From: Sphingomonas swuensis
Lineage (GTDB): Bacteria > Pseudomonadota > Alphaproteobacteria > Sphingomonadales > Sphingomonadaceae
Assembly (NCBI RefSeq): GCF_039538045.1
Contig: NZ_BAABBQ010000001.1
Coordinates: 1,014,001 to 1,078,000 of the forward strand
DNA length: 64,000 nucleotides
Reading direction: 5' to 3'
In this document: positions 57,315 to 64,000 of the stretch, in pieces
Layout: each line of letters opens with the position of its first letter
How positions within the stretch are numbered: the first letter of the stretch is position 1
The notes under the pieces: generated by a model
The model's database searches: none
Told to the model about the DNA's origin: nothing
Seen by the model: only the letters and a program-made list of their open reading frames with translations
Position numbers and translations under genes: made by a program

Positions 57315-57350
57315 AAACCGAAAAGGGCCCACCTTGCGGTGAGCCCCTTT
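57315..57350 (-). terminator. Intrinsic terminator after tRNA-Arg
   Basis: On the minus strand AAAGGGGCTCACC-GCAA-GGTGGGCCCTTTT forms a near-perfect hairpin followed by T residues, directly downstream of tRNA-Arg. Confidence 0.8.
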
Positions 57351-57356
57351 GCGTAA

Positions 57357-57433
57357 TGGCGCGCCCGGAACGATTCGAACGTCCGACCCTCAGATTCGTA
57401 GTCTGATGCTCTATCCAGCTGAGCTACGGGCGC
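57357..57433 (-). tRNA. tRNA-Arg (ACG)
   Basis: 77 bases on the minus strand with encoded CCA. The acceptor stem is GCGCCCG/CGGGCGC, the anticodon loop ACTACGAAT gives anticodon ACG, the D-arm reads AGCTCAGCTGGATAGAGC, and the T-loop GTTCGAATC is standard. Confidence 0.97.
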
Positions 57434-57510
57434 GTTGGAGGGGCCTCTAAGGGGAGTGGCGCGGACGCGCAACCCCTTGTTGACGGTTCGGTGGCTGGTA
57501 GAGGGTCGTC

Positions 57511-58008
57511 ATGCGCCGCTTTTTCCTGCCGCTGCTCGGCTCGCTCGCACTGACCGCCTGCGCTTCGGCCGGGCAGGGCCCCTCGCTTGCGCCGCGCGCC
57601 GCCGAGGCGATCGATCCACGTGTCCCCGTCGTCGACGGCTCGGCGGCGCTCGCTGCCGATGCGGGACTGTCAGCCAGGCTCGCCGCCCTGCGCGATCAGG
57701 CGCTCGCCGCCGCAGGGCGCGCCGAGCCCGCGATCCGCGCCGCGGCTGCCGCGACGTCCTCCGCAGGGGGCCGCGAGAGCGACAGCTGGATCGCCGCTCA
57801 GCAACTGGTCTCCGCCGCAATCGCCGAGCGGGCCGCCTTCTCGACCGCGCTCGGCGATCTCGACCGGCTGGTGGCCGAGCGGATCCAGAGCGGCGGCCGG
57901 CTGGTCCCGCAGGACGTGCTCGCCGCGCGAGCGGTCGCCGACCAGCTCAGCGCGGTCGATCGCCGCCAGTCGGACGAGCTCGCGGCACTCCAGGCGCGGC
58001 TGCGCTAA
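57511..58008 (+). CDS. Putative small alpha-helical lipoprotein
   Basis: 165 residues. The N-terminus MRRFFLPLLGSLALTACASA has a LTAC lipobox (Cys17). The rest is Ala/Arg-rich and predicted largely helical, ending DQLSAVDRRQSDELAALQAR. No family is recognised. Its stop overlaps the convergent acetyltransferase gene by four bases. Confidence 0.7.
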   Translation: MRRFFLPLLGSLALTACASAGQGPSLAPRAAEAIDPRVPVVDGSAALAADAGLSARLAALRDQALAAAGRAEPAIRAAAAATSSAGGRESDSWIAAQQLVSAAIAERAAFSTALGDLDRLVAERIQSGGRLVPQDVLAARAVADQLSAVDRRQSDELAALQARLR

Positions 58009-58586
58009 GCCAAGCGCGGCGCAAGCGCCCGGGCGCGTGCCTCCGGCCAGTCCTCGGCCAGAAGCCGCCACTGGCGGGTCGGTCCGACGTCGGCGAAGCG
58101 TGGATCGACGAAGTCGAGCGCGGGTTCGAAGCTCATTCCGAGCCGCTCCATCAGTCCCCAGCTCGGTGCATTCTGCTCGAAGGTGACGGCGACCACCGAA
58201 GGCGCCGCGAAGCGGCCGAAGGCGAGGTCGAGCGCGGCGATCGCCGCTTCCTTGGCGATCCCCTGGCCCCACGCATCCGCGCGATAGCGCCAGCCGATCT
58301 CCATCTCGCCGGGATTGGGCGCCCCGGCATAGTTCATCCGCTTCAAGCCGCACCAGCCGAGCAGTTCCCCGTCGTCGCGGCGCTCGACGATCCAGAAGGT
58401 GAAGCCGAGGTCGCGCTGGTAGCCGAGCAGCCGCTCGACCACCGCATGCCACTGCTCGGGCGTCTGCACCCCGCCGAGCCAGCGCATCACATCGGGATTG
58501 TTCATCACCGCGTAGAAGCGCGGCTCGTCGCTCTCGCTCCATTCGCGCAAGGTCAGCCGGTCGGTGGTGGCGATGGTCCTCACCAT
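58005..58586 (-). CDS. GNAT-family N-acetyltransferase
   Basis: 193 residues with the RimJ/RimL-type GNAT core: TTDRLTLREWSESDEPRFYA at the N-terminus, GEMEIGWRYRADAWGQGIAK as the acetyl-CoA-binding motif and VTFEQNAPSWGLMERLGM. The substrate is unknown. Its start overlaps the end of the upstream membrane-synthase gene by seven bases, so it is probably co-transcribed with hemB. Confidence 0.88.
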   Translation of the reverse strand: MVRTIATTDRLTLREWSESDEPRFYAVMNNPDVMRWLGGVQTPEQWHAVVERLLGYQRDLGFTFWIVERRDDGELLGWCGLKRMNYAGAPNPGEMEIGWRYRADAWGQGIAKEAAIAALDLAFGRFAAPSVVAVTFEQNAPSWGLMERLGMSFEPALDFVDPRFADVGPTRQWRLLAEDWPEARARALAPRLA

Positions 58587-60766
58587 GGGCGCTGCACGAT
58601 CGGCAGGATCGAAGCGCGGTCGTCGCTCCAGTGGACCCGGCGGCCGAACGGAAGCGGCACCCACAGGCCATCCTCGGTCTTGGCGACGCGCTCGAGCAGC
58701 GCCGGATCCGAGGTCAGTGCGGTCCAGCTGCTGTCGTAGCCGCGCGACAGCGGGTCGCTCCCCGACGAGCCGAGCAGCCCGCGCATTCCCACATATTCGC
58801 CGCCGGTGCGGACCACCGGGCGAAGCTCGAGGTGGCGGTTGGAGATATGGACCATCAGCAAACCTCCGGGACGAAGCGCACGGGCATAGACCGCGAAGGC
58901 TTCGCGGGTAAGGAGATGCATCGGAATGGCGTCGGACGAGAAGGCATCGACGACGAGGACGTCGAAGCTTGCCGGCGGCTCCCCGGCCAGCCGGAGCCGG
59001 GCGTCGCCGACGACGATCCGCGCATCGGGCTTGCAGTCGGCGAGGAACGAGAAACGCGAACGAGCGATCTCGACCATCGCTGGGTCGATCTCGAACACGG
59101 TCCAGCGCTGGTCGGGCCGCGCGTAGCAGCTGAGCGTGCCGGTCCCGAGCCCGACCAGGCCGACCCGCGCGCCTGTTCCCACCAGCGTCGGCAGTGCTTC
59201 CATAACCCGCCCCACGCCCGATCCGCGCCAGTAATAACTGGTCGGGGTCCGCCGCCGTTCGGGCGGGCCGAGCAACTGCACGCCGTGGGTGGTGGTGCCG
59301 TGGATCAGCATCCGGGTCCCGGCCTGGTCCATGATCCGGTAGGTGCCGAAGTAGCTCCGGGTGAGCTTGCCCGGAACCGCGCTCTCGGCAAGCCGCTGGA
59401 GGCCGCCGCCGGCAAGCAGGGTCAAGGCGATCGCCGCGGTGAACAGGGCACGGCGGCCAAGCGAGAAGCTGGCGAGGCCCGCCGCAAGCGCCGACACCAT
59501 CACCAGTGGTTCGCGCTCGCCGCGCCACCAGAACAGAAGCGTCGCGCCCGCGAGGATGAGGGCGCCCACCGCCAGCGCTCGGGCCGCGGCCGGTCCGGCG
59601 ACGGTCTCGCGGATCGCTGCGATGGGCTGCCGGTCGCCGACCAGCCAGGCGGCGGCGAGGAGCAGCAGCGGATGCTCGTAGGTCCAGTCGAACAGCAGGG
59701 GCGCGACCAATGCGCAGAAAATTCCGCCGAGCATCCCGCCGACCGACAGCGCAAGGTAGAAGAGGGTCAGCTGCGCTGCTTGCGGACGCTCGTCGAACAG
59801 CCGGGCATGGAGCGCGACCGCGCCGAGGACCATCGCCAGCAGCGCCGCCAATGCGACCAGCGGCATCATCTGCGTGCCCGCGATGAACAGCGTTCCCGCC
59901 GCCAGCACCAGTGCGAATGGCGCTCCCGCGGCAGCCCAGCGGGCCGGACCGCGTCGCTCGGCGAAGGCGATCGAGAAACTGAGTAGGTAGAGGCCGAGCG
60001 GGATAACCCACAGCAGCGGCATCGGCGCGACGTCGGTGGTGAGGTGGAGCGTCGTCGACAGCATCAGCCCGGAAGGGACGCTCGCGATCAGCGCCCATCG
60101 TGCCAGCCGGGAGAAGGGGACCCGCTGCCCCGCTTCTGCGACACGTGGCCCGGCCGTCCGCTTGCGGAACAAGGGTAGCGCCGCCAGCGCAAGCAGGAGC
60201 AGCATGACACCGTAGCCAACCAACCACAGGGTGCTCTGCGCCGCGACGCCGGTCAGAGGCTCGAGCAGGAGCGGGTAGGCGAGCAGCCCGGCGAAGCTGC
60301 CGAGGTTGGAGGCGACGAACAGCGGATAGGGATCGGCGCCGCTGGCCAGCCCGAACCAGCGCTGGAGCAGCGGCGACTGGGCCGAGATGGCGAAGAACAA
60401 GGGCCCGACCGAGAGCAGCAGCAGCCACGGCACCCACAGCACCGGGTCGGCCCCGGTCGGCGGAGAACGCTCGGCGAGCGCAAGCGGAAGCGTCAGCGCG
60501 GCGAGGAGCAGCAGACCAAGGTGCACCGCGACCTGGAGGCGCGGCGCCAGTCTTCCGAGCCAGTGCGCATAGGCATAGCCCGCCAGCAACAGCGCCTGGT
60601 AGACCAGCATCGCCGAGTTCCACACCGCAGGCGCGCCGCCCAGCGTCGGCAGCGCCATCCGAGCGAGCAGCGGCTGAACCAGGAACAGGAGGAAGGAGCC
60701 GGCGAAGATCGCCGCGGTGAAGGGCCAGCGCGGAGCCGACCGCGCGTCCGCCGCTGCCGTCGCCAC
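58580..60766 (-). CDS. Fused multispan membrane / spermidine-synthase-like protein
   Basis: 728 residues from a GTG (60764-60766) 5 bases after hemB; no ATG gives the first span. About 14 to 16 hydrophobic segments (residues about 12-450, beginning FTAAIFAGSFLLFLVQPLLA) are followed by a Rossmann SAM/polyamine-synthase-like domain with GLVGLGTGTLSCYARPDQRW, FEIDPAMVEIARSRF and DVLVVDAFSSDAIPMHLLTR. Such fused MFS/spermidine-synthase proteins are widespread, and their reaction is not established. Confidence 0.8.
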   Translation of the reverse strand: MATAAADARSAPRWPFTAAIFAGSFLLFLVQPLLARMALPTLGGAPAVWNSAMLVYQALLLAGYAYAHWLGRLAPRLQVAVHLGLLLLAALTLPLALAERSPPTGADPVLWVPWLLLLSVGPLFFAISAQSPLLQRWFGLASGADPYPLFVASNLGSFAGLLAYPLLLEPLTGVAAQSTLWLVGYGVMLLLLALAALPLFRKRTAGPRVAEAGQRVPFSRLARWALIASVPSGLMLSTTLHLTTDVAPMPLLWVIPLGLYLLSFSIAFAERRGPARWAAAGAPFALVLAAGTLFIAGTQMMPLVALAALLAMVLGAVALHARLFDERPQAAQLTLFYLALSVGGMLGGIFCALVAPLLFDWTYEHPLLLLAAAWLVGDRQPIAAIRETVAGPAAARALAVGALILAGATLLFWWRGEREPLVMVSALAAGLASFSLGRRALFTAAIALTLLAGGGLQRLAESAVPGKLTRSYFGTYRIMDQAGTRMLIHGTTTHGVQLLGPPERRRTPTSYYWRGSGVGRVMEALPTLVGTGARVGLVGLGTGTLSCYARPDQRWTVFEIDPAMVEIARSRFSFLADCKPDARIVVGDARLRLAGEPPASFDVLVVDAFSSDAIPMHLLTREAFAVYARALRPGGLLMVHISNRHLELRPVVRTGGEYVGMRGLLGSSGSDPLSRGYDSSWTALTSDPALLERVAKTEDGLWVPLPFGRRVHWSDDRASILPIVQRPW

Positions 60767-60771
60767 GCTGC

Positions 60772-61764
60772 TCAGCCGCCGATCAGCCGCGCGGCATCCA
60801 GCGCATGATAGGTGAGGACACCGGTCGCACCGGCCCGCTTGAACGCCAGCAATGTCTCGAGGATCAGCGCGTCGCGCTCGCCTCCGCCGGCTGCGGCCAT
60901 ATGCTCGATCATCGCATATTCGCCGCTCACCTGATAGGCGAAGGTCGGCACCTCGAAGCGGTTGCGGACCGCCGCCAGCACGTCGAGATAGGGCAGGCCC
61001 GGCTTGACCATCACCATGTCGGCGCCCTCGGCGAGGTCGAGCGCGACCTCGCGCATCGCCTCGGCCCCGTTTGCCGGATCCATCTGGTAACCGCGCTTGT
61101 CGCCCTTGAGCCGTCCGCCGCTTCCGACCGCGTCGCGGAACGGACCGTAGAAGGCCGAGGCATATTTGGCGGCATAGGCCATGATCGCGGTGTCGCACTT
61201 GCCCGCGCTCTCGAGCGCGGCGCGGATCGCGCCGACCCGGCCGTCCATCATGTCCGACGGCGCGACGATGTCGGCGCCGGCCTCGGCCTGGACCAGGGCT
61301 TGCTCGACCAGCAGCTTGCTGGTCTCGTCGTTGAGGACGCAGCCGCGCTGATCGATGAGGCCGTCGTGGCCGTGCGCGGTATAGGGGTCGAGCGCGACGT
61401 CGGTGAGCACGCCGATTTCCGGGCAGGCGTCCTTCACCGCCTTCACCGCGCGGCAGATGAGGTTGTCGGGATTGAGCGCCTCCTCGGCCCGCTCGGTGCG
61501 AAGGTGCCCCGGCGTATTGGGGAACAGCGCGACGCAGGGGATCCCGAGATCCCATGCCGCCTTCGCCTGCGCGCCGATCCGGTCGACGGTCCAGCGGCTG
61601 ACTCCCGGAAGCGCGGCGATCGGCTCCTCGCAGCTGTCTCCGGCGCAGACGAACAGCGGAAGGATGAAGTCGCTGGGGTGGAGCCGGTGTTCGGCGAGCA
61701 TCGCCCGAATCCACGGGGCGGAGCGCCCGCGGCGCAGGCGAAGGGCAGGGAAAGCAGCGGTCAT
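60772..61764 (-). CDS. hemB: Delta-aminolevulinic acid dehydratase (porphobilinogen synthase)
   Basis: 330 residues. Active-site lysines lie in AYAAKYASAFYGPF and MVMVKPGLPYLD, and the conserved VLNDETSKLLVEQALVQAEA is present. HemB joins two ALA molecules to porphobilinogen in haem synthesis. The Cys-rich zinc site is replaced by an Asp-type magnesium site (DVALDPYTAHGHDGLI), as in other alphaproteobacterial enzymes. It is divergent from the diacylglycerol-kinase gene (47-base gap). Confidence 0.96.
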   Translation of the reverse strand: MTAAFPALRLRRGRSAPWIRAMLAEHRLHPSDFILPLFVCAGDSCEEPIAALPGVSRWTVDRIGAQAKAAWDLGIPCVALFPNTPGHLRTERAEEALNPDNLICRAVKAVKDACPEIGVLTDVALDPYTAHGHDGLIDQRGCVLNDETSKLLVEQALVQAEAGADIVAPSDMMDGRVGAIRAALESAGKCDTAIMAYAAKYASAFYGPFRDAVGSGGRLKGDKRGYQMDPANGAEAMREVALDLAEGADMVMVKPGLPYLDVLAAVRNRFEVPTFAYQVSGEYAMIEHMAAAGGGERDALILETLLAFKRAGATGVLTYHALDAARLIGG

Positions 61765-61811
61765 CCTTCGCCTATAGGGATACGAAGCGACCAGCGGAAC
61801 ATTGAGGCGGC

Positions 61812-62723
61812 ATGATCGACGATACGCTTCCGAAACAGGCCGTGCTGGTCGTGAACGCCATGAGCCGCAACGGCTCCGATGCGTTCGAACGCGCCCGGAC
61901 CCTGCTCGAGGAAGCCGGGATCACCCTGCTCGCCGCGCATGCCATCACCGACCCCGAGCAGATGCAGCCGACCGTCCGGGCGGCGCTCAAGGCCGAGGTG
62001 CCGATGATCATCGTCGGAGGCGGCGACGGCTCGCTGTCCAAGACCATCGACGATTTCCTCGGTCATGAGACGATCTTCGCCCTGCTCCCGCTCGGCACCG
62101 CCAATAGCTTTTCGAAGACGCTCGGGATCGGCGCCGATCTCGAGGCGGCGGTCGACACCATCGTTCACGGGCGCAAACTGCGGATCGATCTCGGCGCGGT
62201 CGACGGCGACTACTTCGCCAATGCCGCCGCCATGGGCCTCTCGCCGATGATCGCCGAGACCGTCCCGCACAGGCTCAAGCGCTTCCTCGGAATGTTCGGC
62301 TACATGCTGTGGGCGGTGCGCGTCGCCTTCAAGTTCCGGCCCTTCCGGCTCCATGTCGACGACGGCAAGACCGTCCACAAGACCTGGGCGACCGAGGCAC
62401 GGATCGCCAATGGCTCGCACCATGGCGGGATCGAGCTGGTCGAGAGCGCCTCGCTCCAGAGCGGCGAGATCGTCGTCCAGGCGGTCACTGGGCGGAGCCT
62501 GGTGGGCCTCGCCTGGAGCTGGTTCGCGACCCTCTTCAAGCTTCGCTCGCGCAACCAGACGGTGACCGAATATCGCGGCCGCGAACTGAAGCTCAAGGCG
62601 CGCCCTCCGCAGAAGATCTCGATCGACGGCGAGCTGTCGGGCCAGACCCCGGCGGTGGTCAGTGTCGCCCGCGCCGCGGTCTGGGTCGCCGCCCCGCGCG
62701 AGGAAGTGCTCAAGGCCGCCTGA
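61812..62723 (+). CDS. Diacylglycerol kinase-family lipid kinase
   Basis: 303 residues. The catalytic domain shows IIVGGGDGSLSKTIDDFL and LLPLGTANSFSKTL, the GGDGT-like and PLGTxN motifs of the DAGK_cat family. The second domain has ISIDGELSGQTPAVV. It could phosphorylate diacylglycerol, sphingoid bases or another lipid. Sphingolipids are typical of sphingomonads, so a sphingosine-kinase-like role is possible but unproven. Confidence 0.88.
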   Translation: MIDDTLPKQAVLVVNAMSRNGSDAFERARTLLEEAGITLLAAHAITDPEQMQPTVRAALKAEVPMIIVGGGDGSLSKTIDDFLGHETIFALLPLGTANSFSKTLGIGADLEAAVDTIVHGRKLRIDLGAVDGDYFANAAAMGLSPMIAETVPHRLKRFLGMFGYMLWAVRVAFKFRPFRLHVDDGKTVHKTWATEARIANGSHHGGIELVESASLQSGEIVVQAVTGRSLVGLAWSWFATLFKLRSRNQTVTEYRGRELKLKARPPQKISIDGELSGQTPAVVSVARAAVWVAAPREEVLKAA

Positions 62724-62726
62724 GCC

Positions 62727-64000
62727 TCAGATCGGCGCGGTCGCGGCCTCCTCGAGATGCGCCGCGGGCGTGCCCATCTTCGCCCGTCGCCAGTGGCCCG
62801 ACTTGTAGTAGGCGATCGCGAGCGTGAGATTGACCAGCGTGCTCGCCGGGAAGCTCAGCCACAGCGCATCGGGACCGATCCATCGCTGCCCGAAGTAGGC
62901 GAAGCCGAGCCGCACCGGGAGCAAGCCGATCGCGAGGATCACCAGCGGTCCGACGACGGCTCCGTTCGCGCGGACGGTTCCGAACAGCACCAGCGTCACC
63001 CCGAAGACGAGGAAGCTCCAGGTCGCGAGCCACTGGATCCGCTGCGCGATGGGGAGGGCGGGGCTGTCCTCGCCGAGGAACAGCGCCAAGGCGGGCCGGT
63101 CGAACAGGGTGAAGAGGCCGATCAGCAGCGCGGTGATCGCGAGTGTCTGGATGATCCCCGTGCGGGTGATCCGCGCCACCCGGTCCCACCGCCCGGCGCC
63201 GATATTCTGCGCGGTCATCGCGCTCACCGCCGCACCGAACGCCATCGCCGGCATCTGGATGTAGGTCCACAGCTGCATGGTGACGCCGTAGGCCGCGGTG
63301 GTGTGCACGCCCTGCGCATTGACCAGCCCGACGAGGATCAAGCTGCTGACCGAGATGACGATCATCTGCAGCCCCATCGGCAGGCCCTTGAACACCACGG
63401 TGCGAAGGCAGGCGCCCGACGGCTTGAGGTAGGACAGCTCGTGTCCGCGCAGCCGAAGCGGCAGGTCCTTGAGGTAGAGGTAGGCGAGGAGCCCGGCGAG
63501 CGCGACCCAGTTGGCGACCACGGTGGCGGTCGCCGAGCCGGCGATGCCGAGCCGCGGGAAGGGCCCGATGCCCGAGATGAAGAGCGGGTTGAGCCCGCTG
63601 TCGATCAGCACCGACAGTCCCATGAACCACAGGGGCGTCAGGCTGTCGCCGCTCCCCCGCAGCGACATCATCAGCATCACCAGCAGGATCGCCGGCGGCA
63701 TCCCGAGGAAGATGATGCGCAGATAGTCGTCGGCCAGCGGCACCGCCTCGGGCGGGGTTCCGAGCAGCCGCAGGATCGATGGCGAGAGGAACCAGCCGAC
63801 CACCGCCACCGCGGTCCCGAGCATGGCGAAGAAGCCGAAGGCGGTTCCGAACGCCCGCCGGGCAGCCTCGGTGTCGCGGCGCCCGAACGCCTGCGCGATC
63901 AGGATCGAGGCCGCCATCGAGAAGCCGAAGGTGAAGGCGGTCAGCACGAACACCGTCATGTTGGCGTTGGCGGTCGCCGCCAGCGCGTCCTCGCCGATCA
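62727..64000 (-). CDS. MATE-family efflux transporter, C-terminal part (cut by window edge)
   Basis: At least 424 residues are open to the window edge (the first visible codons read IGEDALAATANANMTVFVLT, typical of the MATE N-terminal half). About ten or more spans follow, including FGFSMAASILIAQAFGRRDT and ANWVALAGLLAYLYLKDLPL. The N-terminal one or two spans lie beyond 64000. MATE proteins expel cationic drugs in exchange for H+ or Na+. The stop is convergent with the lipid kinase. Confidence 0.9.
   Translation of the reverse strand, partial: IGEDALAATANANMTVFVLTAFTFGFSMAASILIAQAFGRRDTEAARRAFGTAFGFFAMLGTAVAVVGWFLSPSILRLLGTPPEAVPLADDYLRIIFLGMPPAILLVMLMMSLRGSGDSLTPLWFMGLSVLIDSGLNPLFISGIGPFPRLGIAGSATATVVANWVALAGLLAYLYLKDLPLRLRGHELSYLKPSGACLRTVVFKGLPMGLQMIVISVSSLILVGLVNAQGVHTTAAYGVTMQLWTYIQMPAMAFGAAVSAMTAQNIGAGRWDRVARITRTGIIQTLAITALLIGLFTLFDRPALALFLGEDSPALPIAQRIQWLATWSFLVFGVTLVLFGTVRANGAVVGPLVILAIGLLPVRLGFAYFGQRWIGPDALWLSFPASTLVNLTLAIAYYKSGHWRRAKMGTPAAHLEEAATAPI

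Overview
The window is GC-rich, gene-dense chromosomal DNA from an alphaproteobacterium, most probably a sphingomonad (Sphingomonadaceae). The evidence is gene content and order: a MucR/Ros-type zinc-finger regulator, a PopZ-family gene lying between a TolC gene and valS, the rimP-nusA-ylxR-infB-rbfA order, the fur-plsC-miaB-phoH-ybeY-corC-lnt-metK order, and REP-like palindromes. No IS element, integrase, prophage, rRNA operon or CRISPR array is visible. Two tRNA genes (Cys-GCA and Arg-ACG) are present. No gene-free stretch exceeds about 300 bases.

Layout. 1-7140 (all minus) starts with a truncated thymidine kinase and a small basic protein, then the translation/transcription operon rimP-nusA-ylxR-infB-rbfA-acetyltransferase. 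7248-12712 is mixed: a type III polyketide synthase with a frame-shifted methyltransferase partner, a periplasmic sugar dehydrogenase, CsbD, a lipoprotein, trmB and a DUF2231 membrane protein. 12709-22340 (minus) is a long housekeeping run, tsaB-rimI-mucR-fur-plsC-miaB-phoH-ybeY-corC-lnt-metK. 22475-31517 holds a giant RTX-type secreted nuclease with an upstream Pho-box-like site and a tripartite drug-efflux operon (DHA2 MFS, EmrA-like adaptor, NodT-type outer-membrane factor).

31731-45113 is the most interesting part. On the minus strand it runs from two tandem Tat-exported ferritin-like proteins into a compact, translationally coupled type IV secretion operon (virB1-2-3-4-6-9-10-11, with no B5, B7, B8 or D4), and then tatABC. 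A divergent Crp/Fnr-type regulator lies beside it, followed by a proline-rich outer-membrane protein. The promoter regions of the first ferritin-like gene and of the outer-membrane protein carry the same roughly 100-bp module: GGTACG-N4-CGTACC at fixed distance from a TTGGCA-N17-GACAYT promoter. This spacing is what a class-I Crp-type activator would use, so the genes look like one small regulon.

45210-64000 contains tRNA-Cys, a large M16 protease, a PCMT-tolC-popZ-S9 peptidase-valS run on the plus strand, a coniferyl-aldehyde-type dehydrogenase, tRNA-Arg, a small lipoprotein, a hemB-fused membrane/spermidine-synthase-like-acetyltransferase operon, a diacylglycerol-kinase-family protein and a MATE transporter cut by the window end.
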